From positions 145,044,204 through 145,108,203 of the forward strand of contig NC_091126.1 of the NCBI RefSeq assembly GCF_040183065.1: a stretch of 64,000 nt of DNA, written 5' to 3'. The stretch is from Periplaneta americana (Eukaryota > Arthropoda > Insecta > Blattodea > Blattidae). The notes beneath the pieces are model-generated. The model ran no database searches. It was not told where the DNA came from and worked only from the letters and a program-made list of their open reading frames with translations. Every line of letters starts with the position of its first letter. Within the stretch, counting starts at the first letter, position 1. Of the stretch, positions 55,260-64,000 are shown in pieces. Position numbers and translations under genes: made by a program.

Positions 55260-55338
55260 GACAATGATAATGATAATAATAACGCTGCCAGATAAAACCA
55301 AACACATTAGTCCTTGTAGTCCTTTCTTCCCCTCAAAC

Positions 55339-55391
<53 letters not shown>
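55339..55391. repeat. (ATT)n microsatellite
   Basis: About 50 bp of ATT units at the truncated 5' edge of a non-LTR fragment. Confidence 0.96.
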
Positions 55392-55392
<1 letters not shown>

Positions 55393-55950
55393 ACAGGAAA
55401 TGAGCAATGCGTGTTATTATTCGGTTGAGAAGCTTTTAACATCCAGTCTGCTGTCAAAAAATCTGAAAGTTAAAATTTATAAAACAGTTATATTACCGGT
55501 TGTTCTTTATGGTTGTGAAACTTGGACTCTCACTTTGAGAGAAGAACATAGATTAAGGGTATTTGAGAATAAGATGCTTAGGAAAATATTTGGGGCTAAG
55601 AGGGATGAAGTTACAGGAAAATGGAGAAAGTTACACAACACAGAACTGCACGCATTGTATTCTTCACCTGACATAATTAGGAACATTAAATCCAGACGTT
55701 TGAGATGGGCAGGGCATGTAGCACGTATGGGCGAATCCAGAAATGCATATAGAGTGTTAGTTGGGAGGCCGGATGGAAAAATACCTTTGGGGAGGCCGAG
55801 ACGTAGATGGGAAGATAATATTAAAATGGATTTGAGGGATGTGGGATGTGATAATGGAGACTGAATTAATCTTTCTCAGGATAGGGACCAATGGCGGGCT
55901 TATGTGAGGGCGGCAATGAACCTCCGGGTTCCTTAAAAGCCAGTAAGTAA
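55392..55950 (+). mobile_element. non-LTR retrotransposon family R, copy 2, 5'-truncated
   Basis: The plus strand from 55400 is open for 154 codons: NACYYSVEKLLTSSLLSKNL, LYGCETWTLTLREEHRLRVF, HALYSSPDIIRNIKSRRLRW, AGHVARMGESRNAYRVLVGR, GRPRRRWEDNIKMDLRDVG, then a TGG-to-TGA stop where the other copies read DWINL. The product continues INLSQDRDQWRAYVRAAMNL to TAA near 55936. The 3' end is GTAAGTAAGTATT, running straight into (ATT)n. It lacks the RT catalytic box altogether. Confidence 0.9.
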
Positions 55951-55972
55951 GTATTATTATTATTATTATTAA

Positions 55973-56022
<50 letters not shown>
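55951..56022. repeat. (ATT)n microsatellite
   Basis: About 70 bp of ATT units joined directly to the GTAAG tail of the preceding element. Confidence 0.97.
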
Positions 56023-56024
<2 letters not shown>

Positions 56025-56035
56025 CGGAACTCTGT

Positions 56036-57075
56036 TGAGAGAGAAGTTTCATTTAGTATTCTTATTGAATTTGGTATTCCCAAGAAGATAGTTCGATTAA
56101 CTAATATGTGTCTCAGTGAAACATATAGCAGAGTCCGTATAGGCCAGTTTCTATCTGACGCTTTTCCAATTCACCGCGGGCTAAAACATGGAAATGCACT
56201 ATCGCCTTTATTTTTTAACTTTGGTCTAGAATATGCCATTAGTAAAGTCCAGAAAAACAGGACGGATTTGGAATTGAATGGATTACATCAGCTACTTGTT
56301 TATGACATGAATATGTTAGGAGAAAATCCACAAATTATTAGGGAAAACACGGAAATTTTACTTGAAGCATTTACGAGATAGGTTTGGAAGTAAATCCCGA
56401 AAACACAGAGTATGTGATTGTGTCTCGTGAACAGAATATAGTACAAAATTAAAATATAAAAATTGGAAATTTATCGTTTGAAAAGGTGGAAAAATTCAAA
56501 TATCTTGGAGCAACAGTAACAAATATAAATGACACTAGAGAGGAAATTAAACGCAAAATAAATATGGGAAATGCCTTCCATTATTCGGTTGAGAAGCTTT
56601 TGTCATCTAGTCTGCTTTCAAATAACTGAAAGTTAGAATTTTATAAAAACAATTACATTACCGGTTGTTCTGTATGGTTGTGGAACTTGGACTGTCAATT
56701 TGAGAGGGGAGCAAAGGTTAAAGGTGTTCAAGAATAAGGTGCTTAGGAAAATATTTGGGGCCAGAAGGGAAGAAGATACAGAAGAATGGAGAAAGTTACA
56801 CAACGCAGAACTGCACGCATTGTATTTTTCAGCTAATATAATTAGGAGCATTAAATCCATATGTTTGAGATGGACAAGCCATTTAGCACGTATGAGTGAA
56901 TCTAGACATGCGTATAGAATGTTAGTTGGAAGACCTGAGGGGAAAAGACCTTCAAGGAGACCGAGACGAATATGGGAAGATAATATTAAAATTTTTTGAG
57001 GAAGGTGGGATATGATGCTAGAGACTGGATTAATCTTGCTCAGGATAGGGACCGATGCAGAGTGTGCAAAAACGC
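56036..57075 (+). mobile_element. non-LTR retrotransposon family R, copy 3, longest, dead
   Basis: Encodes GIPKKIVRLTNMCLSETYSR, VRIGQFLSDAFPIHRGLKHG, NALSPLFFNFGLEYAI, then VYDMNMLGEN, where the catalytic YADD has been reduced by an in-frame 6-nt deletion. Frameshifts follow at about 56372, 56630 and 56700; the C-terminal blocks EEWRKLHNAELHALYFSANI and RPRRIWEDNIKI are still clear. It ends within DRDR at about 57060, before the normal 3' end. Confidence 0.88.
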
Positions 57076-57084
57076 AAATCTTGC

Positions 57085-57612
57085 TAGACAAAATTAATAA
57101 CTGTGCATTCTAACGGATTGTTATGAAACTGTACAGACCTTATAGGTAGCACATACCTTTTGTGTACAAACTCTGTTTATGCTTGTGTAAGAGGAACTTC
57201 CCCTTTATAGGATGTGGTTTTAGACAAAATTAATAACTTCTTTCCATTCTAACAGATTTTTGTGTAACTATCTATAGGAGTTACAGCTGGCATATGTTTT
57301 TTTGTGCAGAACCTGTGATTACGTTTGTGTAAGTTGTTAATTTTGTTTAAATTCACCCTCTTTAAAGGGATAATTCCTCTTATTTTGTACACAAAAAAAT
57401 ATGTGCTACCTATAACTTCTGTACAATGTGTCATAAAAATGTGTTAGATAGGAGAGAAGTTATTAATTTTGTCAAAATTCACCCGCTATAAAGAAGTAGT
57501 TTTTTGTGCAAACGTAATCAGAGTTTGTACAAAAAAAATATGTGCCATCTGTAAGGCCTGTACAAAATTTTATAACAATCCGTTAGAATGCAGAGAAGTT
57601 ATTAATTTTATC
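57085..57612. repeat. complex direct-and-inverted repeat, ~135-bp unit
   Basis: AGACAAAATTAATAACT with CATTCTAACGGATT occurs at 57089 and 57222, and its inverse (AGTTATTAATTTTGTC) at 57466 and 57597. Between them lie TGTACAAACTCTG / CAGAGTTTGTACAAA and GTAGCACATA / TATGTGCTAC pairs. So two direct units on the left face two inverted units on the right around about 57345. Confidence 0.85.
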
Positions 57613-57966
57613 CAACTACTAGATTTTTCGTTCTGATCCACGGTGCGTTTGTTAAGGTTAGATAAAAATGTGTCAAATGCATGTTTAACCTGATGTTCGA
57701 TATCGTGTGAATAATTTTGCAGGCCTAAAACACTCACACAGTGATTAAAAATTTCATTATTCCATTATTCTTTTCTGCTATAAAGCTAAACATGAAACAG
57801 TTGCCGCCACGTTACCGTATAATTACCTCACGACTGAAAAAAAAAATACTGATAAATGCGCAAGAACGCGCAAAGTTTAAAACAAAGATTCAACACTCTA
57901 AATGATGCTGTATTAAATGATTAAAGAATTGAAAGTTTGATTGAAACTCACATTATGTTTGGAGAT

Positions 57967-58014
<48 letters not shown>
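57967..58014. repeat. (TA)n microsatellite
   Basis: About 46 bp of TA dinucleotide repeat. Confidence 0.97.
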
Positions 58015-58017
<3 letters not shown>

Positions 58018-58387
58018 CAATTGTAATATTTAAATCCTACTGTAAGAAGAAAAACACTTTACAAACTTGAAATTGAAGTTACATTAGTAAGAACGTTCAT
58101 ATCTGAACAGATTCCATATTTCTCAATGCAATAAAACACTATCAATTTACTCTTTTTCACCCACATTGTAAGCCTCTCTTTCTACGACTGAACAGTAGCG
58201 AGAAATGTTAGAAAGAACTCATTGTTCATATCCTTCTAAAATAGCTTGCTGCTGATAAAACAGTAAAAGCTATTCCTCACAACATTCTCAAAATGTTAAA
58301 GAACATGAATTCATATTCATCTATGCCTAAGTAAACAAGTCGAAATTTGATTTGTATTCACCTAGATTCGGAAAATTACATATTGTG

Positions 58388-58450
58388 AGTTGGTGGGCTT
58401 ATGTATGGGCGGCAATGAATCTCAGGGTTCTCTAAAAACCATTTGTAATT
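58388..58450 (+). mobile_element. family R non-LTR, 3'-terminal fragment
   Basis: TGGTGGGCTTATGTATGGGC, GGCAATGAATCTCAGGGTTC and CATTTGTAATTAAGTAGT match the last 60 bp of copies 1 and 2. Confidence 0.8.
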
Positions 58451-58458
58451 AAGTAGTA

Positions 58459-58790
58459 TATGGAGTGAAGCTCTCTTGTTTAATTTTTCTGCTCTAGCAC
58501 AAGAGCCATTTCACTGCAAACCCATCAAGAATTGATATTACTATATTCGATTTTTTTTTAATTTTTTTCGGGCACATTTAACCCTAAAATAAATTTGATC
58601 AATGTATATTTTTTCTAGAAACCTAATTTTGTTGGATATTAAATTACGAAATTTTCGAAAAATCGTTCGTACCAATTCCTTGGATCTATCTTCGGTTCTA
58701 ATCATTCAAATTATTTAGGCGAAAGGTAAAAATATATTTATTACTATGGCGGTTTATATGCAGTAGAAGTATGGAAATATGAACACATTA
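58459..58790. repeat. dispersed repeat, pair member 2
   Basis: Partner of 54898-55110 (TTTCACTGCAAACCCATCAA, AGGTAAAAATATATTTA), with an extra ~90 bp in the middle. Confidence 0.7.
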
Positions 58791-60147
58791 AGTCAAAGTG
58801 TAATATATGGACTGAAAAAAATTTATTCGGATATTTACTCCTGGGTCGTCATAAACTTTGAGGTGAACGTAATACGTAATATACTAATATTACATACTGA
58901 ATAGCAATAACTTGGTAATACTTTTAATGCATGTAATGCTTCAGGAATTATGTAATTTCAATCAAATGCTCCTATAAGAACGCAGAATTAAAATTTGTAT
59001 TGTTGTGAAATTTGCTCATGCAAGAAAGATTGAGATGTAACCTTCTATTTCTCAAATAACGTGAAAATTCTGGAAAAATATTAATTGCAGCAAAATAACG
59101 AATATTACTAATATTCTGTGTGTTAAAGGTACATGAAAAGTATAATCCATTTCGATAAAACAAACTCATTTTCGCCAAAAATGTCCAATAGAACTTTGAC
59201 TCTCTCAGCCCACGACTTTGTAAACAATGAAAGCAGCGAGAAGATTTCTATAAGAAACAATCGTCTTTTCTACTTTAACAGATAAAAATTGAGTCTTCAA
59301 CTCTCCATGAAGCAAAAACGCTCCTTTGTTTAACTCGCCGTAACTCGTAAACCGGTTAAGATTTTGAGTAGCAGCCATTTTTATAGGTAATTTCCATTCT
59401 TCCTAAACACTTCTCTCGCTTTAACTCCCCATCTAAGGTGAAAAATAAAAAAGTTTGCCACTTATAAACTTTTGAGAGTGTCATTGTTTATTTTTAACGA
59501 ATCAGTTCGAAGTTTGTATTTTTTCTCACTTTTCAAAATATATATTGATTTAGAATGTTTTTCTATGCTTTCCTTAGACATTTATCTATGTATCCTAAGC
59601 ATTACTGCGCGATTGATTGAATTTCATGGGAGCTACGACATGATAAAGATCGTTCTCGTCTGCTTGCTGTGAACGGCAACGAATGAGCCAAAATGGCGGA
59701 CGATTATACCCAGTATTTATACAGCCTTACTTTACACTGGTGCACCACCTTTCGAAGACGATTTTTGAGTTGTGTAATCAAGAAAATGACAGACACTTTG
59801 AACCAGGACTGGGCGCTAGTAGCTGAATTGAGTCACTGCAGACCACCCCTTAACTCCCCACTAAACGTTGTCCGGCTGAGACATTACGGTACGTGCAGAC
59901 AGGATGGTCAGTGACGGATTGTATCAGGCGGGCATCATAGCTTTTACGAAATTTCGGCTCTCGCTGGTCGCCTAAAATCCACCACTGATGCACAGAGCCT
60001 TAGATCCCCCATACTCACAGTTTGGTTTTCCGATCGACCTGACAGGCGAAACTTTAATAGTTTGTCTTCTCACGTTCCTTCCCCATAAAGGCATAGATAA
60101 ACAGTTTTTCAGGCTATCGCCGAGTGGACGGCGATTATATTTAGGTG
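58791..60147. other. no supported gene
   Basis: A plus-strand frame at 59693-59914 starts with ATGGCGGACGATTATACC in a GC-richer setting, which looks like a start of a real gene, but no downstream exon or family match was found. Otherwise nothing recognisable. Confidence 0.4.
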
Positions 60148-60374
60148 TTTTTTTTATTTTACGACGCTTTATCAACTGCTATGGTTATCTAACGTCTGAG
60201 TAGAGATGAAGATGATAATGCTACCAAGGTGGGTCCAGGGTCCAACGCCGAAAGTTATCCAGCATTTGCTCTTAATGGGTCGAGGAAAAACCCCGGAAAA
60301 AACCTCAACCAGTTAATTTTCCCCAACCAGGATTTCAACCTGAACCCGCTAGTTTCACGGTCAGATACACTAAG
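60148..60374 (-). repeat. tRNA-derived SINE, family A, copy 4 (minus), diverged
   Basis: TTACGACGCTTTATCAACTG, CGAAAGTTATCCAGCA, ACCCCGGAAAAAACCTCAAC and GGATTTCAACCTG in the same reversed order as 33641-33882. Confidence 0.85.
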
Positions 60375-60600
60375 TTTAGTTGTTAAAATATTATGAACTC
60401 TTTGCATATGCAGCTATCGCATGTGTACTGCTAGAAAAAAGTAAACGAAACTTATATGCCAAGTACTGGTTAGAAAAAAAATCATTTCACACACATCAAC
60501 TTGCTTCAAGAACTTAAATGTTTTCCAAAAGACTGGAGCAGTTACCTGTGAACGGACGAAAGTACTTACAAGCAAACATACCCATAGGGGCAGATAAAAA

Positions 60601-61105
60601 ATATTAATTCTTTTTCTTCTACCATGTTAATGTCAAAACAAGCACTTATACAAATTTTGTCCACACGAGCGCGTAAGTTTCCTGGAGCCGTTTACAGAAA
60701 GAAACCACACTTTCATGGAAAGATTTATTGTAACAGATACATTTATTGTTGACCTATTTTTCAACATATTCTCCACCGGAATAAGACATTTATCATACCA
60801 CGGGATCAACTTTTGTATCTCTGGCGCCTGTGATTGGAACCAGTGCGTGACAGCCATCTGCACCTCTCTGTTAATCCCACGGTATGAGAAAAGTCTCATT
60901 TCGAGTGGGGAATATGTTTAAAAATAACTAAAAAATATTGCTATATATGTTCCAATAAATCTTTCCATGAAATTGTGTTTTCTTCTGTAAACGGCCCCAA
61001 GGAAACTTACTTTCTGGAGGACTCTCGTAATTGCGCTCGAGTAGTCAAAGTTTGTGTAAGTACTTTTGACATTATTAACATGATGGAAGAAAAAAATACT
61101 TTATC
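60601..61105 (-). mobile_element. mariner C-terminal remnant flanked by ~140-bp inverted arms
   Basis: Left arm 60601-60740 and right arm about 60945-61105 share, inverted, GTTTACAGAAAGAAA / TTTCTTCTGTAAAC and CATGGAAAGATTTATTG. Between and partly within the left arm the minus strand encodes NREVQMAVTHWFQSQAPEI, QKLIPWYDKCL, the last block of a mariner transposase (normally ending WDKCL...GDYVEK). The inverted arms could be a mariner end duplicated in inverse orientation. Confidence 0.65.
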
Positions 61106-61237
61106 TGAACCCCTATGTTTGCTTGTTAGCCTACTTGGAACTGTTGTATCGTTACGTCATAGCCTACATAGAAGGAGATAAGAATACGAAAAAAAGCGAT
61201 CACACATAGTGTTGGGATGTGGGAATATTCTCGCAGA

Positions 61238-61265
61238 AATATTATTATTATTATTATTATTATTA

Positions 61266-61334
<69 letters not shown>
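61238..61334. repeat. (ATT)n microsatellite
   Basis: About 95 bp of ATT with a single phase slip near 61264. Confidence 0.97.
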
Positions 61335-61657
61335 ATTGAACAACAAGAATTTTGCTCCGCCTTAAAAGAATGTGTCCCTTATGGTTTGATGTGCGCTGAT
61401 GCGTCTCTTTTCTTCGTATCACATAAGGTTTGTAAGATATACTATGATTTCACTTTTCGATAAGCGCTCCTCCAGGAAACATCTGGCGAGGGTTGGGGGT
61501 ATAAACCAAAGCAAAAGCTAATGCATTTTATGAGTTTATGACTTATTTCCGGTTTCTTATGGTTGTTGGCTAGTTATTTAGTACTTCAAATAAATAAACA
61601 GGTATTGGTCCCTTCTATTAAGTAAATTTCATAACGGTTCAAAGTGAGGTCTATGCA

Positions 61658-62115
61658 ATGAACAAACAAGGGTGTGCTTTTCAGTATTTAAAGGAAAAGT
61701 TTACTAGTTTGAGTGAAGGCAAGTTAAAAGAGGGCATTTTCATCGGTCCACAAATTCACAAATTAATGGCTGACACTTTGTTTGAAGAAAAACTTTCCGT
61801 TACAGAAAGAATGGCATGGCGCGCTTTCAAAGACGTTTACTCAAATTTCCCTGGGAATTGTAGGGCAGACAACTACATAGAACTTGTTGTGGAAACTATG
61901 TTAAATGCATATGACAAAATGGAGTGTAATATGTCCCTAAAATATACTTTTTACATTCTTATTTGAATTCCTTTCCTCCTAACTTTGGAGCGGTAAGCGA
62001 CGAGCATGGGGAAAGATTTCATTAAGAAATATCTGAAATGGAAAGGCGTGATAAAGGAAGATCATCATCCAGCATGCTTGCAGACTATTGTTGGTTTCTT
62101 GTAAAATACAGTCTC
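61658..62115 (+). pseudogene. degenerate arthropod repeat-family protein
   Basis: From the ATG at 61658 the frame reads CAFQYLKEKFTSLSEGKLKE, GIFIGPQIHKLM, MAWRAFKDVYSNFPGN and CNMSLKYTF, then shifts to NSFPPNFGAVSDEHGERFH, a stop where Gln is usual, EISEMERR and SSMLADYCWFL. I recognise this as a coding fragment repeated many times in arthropod genomes; its function is not known to me. The frameshift and stop show that it is broken. Confidence 0.65.
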
Positions 62116-62492
62116 TGGTCTAATTATAAATAGAAGTCATCCAGAAAATTATTTTAAATGTAAGTTCAAATTCCGAGATTTTTCTCATTATACGCATGAA
62201 CAATTTTTATTGTTGTGTTTTAAACTATGTAACATTATTTTTGTATCCAGTGCACATTTTCCAAGTATTATGAGGCATTTTGAATCCGTATTGTGTTGTA
62301 ATTTTATCACTAGCAGTGAAAAATTAAAAACAAATAAGTTTTGTCATTAAAAAATTCAATTCATTTTCCCCGGAAAATGGTACGTGATGGGGCAATTTGT
62401 ATTTTAAATTCAGATTTAGGGCACACATATTAGTAATATTCACCTATTTTTATTTCGGAGCAAGACAAAAAGTAAAAATTTGATGTTCAGTG

Positions 62493-62496
<4 letters not shown>

Positions 62497-62540
<44 letters not shown>
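62497..62540. repeat. (ATT)n microsatellite
   Basis: About 43 bp of ATT units. Confidence 0.96.
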
Positions 62541-63169
62541 TCAAATAAAATATTCCCAGACTGGATTTTGTTCTATTGTACAGTTCTTTACTTTGGCAAA
62601 TGGTACAAGTTACAGCGGAAGGAAAACAAAATGTAGTGAATATTGGCAATACTCACACGATTATTCCTGCTTTCCACAAGGAGACTGTTGAACTGTTGAC
62701 GCCATTGGTTTGTTATCTGGAAGAAGCAGATTTACAGACTGACACAATACATTTGGTAACACAATGCAATCAGTTACCAGGTTTATATTTATTTAATAGT
62801 ACAGTGCGTCCAGCTCGAGTCCGGGCCGGGTGATGGCATGCATGCGCGTCTCACCCGCTGTGTAGTAGGTCACGGTGTTTCCGATGCGTAATTTATGGCA
62901 GTTAAAAGGTTACGAAATCTTATTATTTAAAACAGCGGTGACAAAAAGCGGGTGTCGTGATTTACATCGTGTAATCACAGACATTCAAACGGGAGCGAGG
63001 AGTTTCCTGTACATTGATGTGTGTTACATTCACGTAATGAAGGCAAGCAGTGGCGGCATCATGTCGCGCTACAAGCAGAAAGAGGTGGTTTCGTAAAGAA
63101 TGAGACTTTTTTATTGTTTTGTCGGACAAAATGCAATATGTTTACTTTCCTCAGCGGTTTAATTAGGAG
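62541..63169 (+). other. unassigned open stretch
   Basis: The plus strand is open at 62576-62833 (VVNIGNTHTIIPAFHKETVE, LLTPLVCYLEEADLQ...) with fairly ordinary codon use, and again at 62875-63096. I do not recognise the products. The region 62810-62880 is GC-richer than its surroundings. Could be an exon or transposon-derived. Confidence 0.35.
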
Positions 63170-63183
63170 TATATAGAAACATT

Positions 63184-63522
63184 GTCCCGCGCCGTGGCGT
63201 CGTGGCCTAAGGTATCCTGCCTAGGACTCGCGTTACGGAATGCGCGCTGGTTCGAGTCCTCATGGGGGAAGAAATTTTCTCATGAAATTTCGGCCAGTGT
63301 ATGGGAACGGTGCCCAACCAGCATCGTGATGCACTTGGGGACCTTCGATAGGTAGCGAAATCCGGTTGCGAATGCCAGCTATAACGGCTGGGGGGATCAT
63401 CGTGCTAACCACACGATACCTTCATTCTGGTTGGATGATCGTCCACCTCTGCTTCGACATGTGGGCGTGAGGCCAGCAGCCGGCTGGTCGGTCTAGGCCC
63501 TCCACGGGCTGTAGCGCCACGG

Positions 63523-63569
<47 letters not shown>
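63184..63569 (+). repeat. tRNA-derived SINE, family D, full length, with 14-bp target duplication
   Basis: Head TGGCGTCGTGGCCTAAGGTA (A-box region) and CGCTGGTTCGAGTCCTCATG (B box), body AAATTTTCTCATGAAATTTC, GAATGCCAGCTATAACGGCT, GGATGATCGTCCACCTCTGC, ending GGGCTGTAGCGCCACGG and an (ATT)n tail (63523-63569). Flanked by TATATAGAAACATT at 63170-63183 and 63570-63583. Very similar SINEs are, to my recollection, widespread in arthropods. Confidence 0.93.
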
Positions 63570-63575
<6 letters not shown>

Positions 63576-63607
63576 GAAACATTAATTGCCACGCTGAATA
63601 ATGTATG

Positions 63608-63663
<56 letters not shown>

Positions 63664-63690
63664 GAAACATTAATTGCCACGCTGAATAAT

Positions 63691-63750
<60 letters not shown>
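63570..63750. repeat. tandem copy of target duplication plus (ATT)n
   Basis: A block of about 36 bp (ATATAGAAACATTAATTGCC, ACGCTGAATAATGTAT) followed by (ATT)n occurs at 63571-63660 and again at 63659-63750. The SINE tail and its target duplication have apparently been expanded together. Confidence 0.9.
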
Positions 63751-63751
<1 letters not shown>

Positions 63752-64000
63752 TGACCACTAAGTATGTGTTTCTTTAATTCTTCTGTACGTGCATGAATAT
63801 TGATATTTTTAGATCTCCCTAGAAGGATAAAATTATAAGGATTTATCTCAATTTTAATCTTCTTAATCTTTACATGAGGGCAGTGGTGTCATGGAGGCCA
63901 TACGGGGCCATACATCGTATGGGAACCTACAATTGTTTTAATTAATCGTATGGGGAAAAGAAAATTTTGTCTATACAGAACCATACGGCATATGGGTGCC

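Noticed and set aside
59693-59914. ATGGCGGAC start in GC-richer DNA, plus strand
   Set aside because: It looks like a typical 5' exon, but I found no donor-linked continuation and no recognisable protein; reported only as a note in the region entry.
63898-64000. CAGTGGTGTCATGG near the right edge, possible hAT end
   Set aside because: The partner end would lie outside the window; nothing supports it.

Overview
The window is AT-rich animal DNA from what is most probably an insect. It carries one real host gene, and that gene is split by very large introns; almost everything else is transposon debris, SINEs and (ATT)n microsatellites. The mix of elements (tRNA-derived SINEs with long tails, non-LTR fragments whose 3' end is a GTAAG repeat, many hAT, pogo/Tigger, Harbinger and mariner remnants) looks like a large-genome insect. 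A cockroach or its relatives is my best guess from general recollection of such sequences; it is inference, not proof.

The host gene is on the minus strand. Eight coding exons between 51829 and 15378 join, with GT/AG junctions and compatible phases, into an open frame of exactly 1119 nt (372 residues). The product is an alpha-arrestin (arrestin domain-containing protein, ARRDC) with complete N- and C-terminal arrestin domains. The first coding exon (51718-51829) is separated from the second by a 20.6 kb intron, and an acceptor 43 nt upstream of the ATG shows that at least one more 5' non-coding exon lies further right or outside the window.

Layout: 1-15.4 kb (downstream of the gene) holds a mariner remnant, several MITEs, a hAT element, SINEs, a non-LTR/Harbinger pseudogene cluster, and a 1.2 kb higher-order tandem repeat just beyond the 3' end. 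15.4-51.8 kb is the gene; its introns contain nested elements, notably a pogo/Tigger carrying a Harbinger and a second Tigger (22.3-26.0 kb), a hAT inside a LINE (26.6-28.4 kb), a DDE transposase pseudogene (36.3-37.4 kb), a LINE bracketed by 40 bp inverted repeats (37.5-38.5 kb), a three-level nest (39.1-41.2 kb), and a run of hAT and pogo elements from 41.4 to 51.5 kb. 51.9-64 kb holds a MITE split by a LINE, SINEs, three dead reverse-transcriptase copies, an alternating direct/inverted repeat, a mariner remnant, a degenerate arthropod repeat-family coding fragment, and a SINE with clear target duplications at the right end.

The most interesting signals are: (i) two unrelated-looking but architecturally matching hairpin elements (3018-3241 and 40133-40322), each a near-perfect 68-85 bp-arm hairpin plus a short tail with a shared motif, each flanked by 12-14 bp target duplications; and (ii) a recurrent palindrome TAGGCCTA that, in two places where a second copy of the same repeat exists for comparison, appears to have arisen by a 6-bp GGCCTA insertion at a TA. 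None of the transposon-derived reading frames seen here looks intact.
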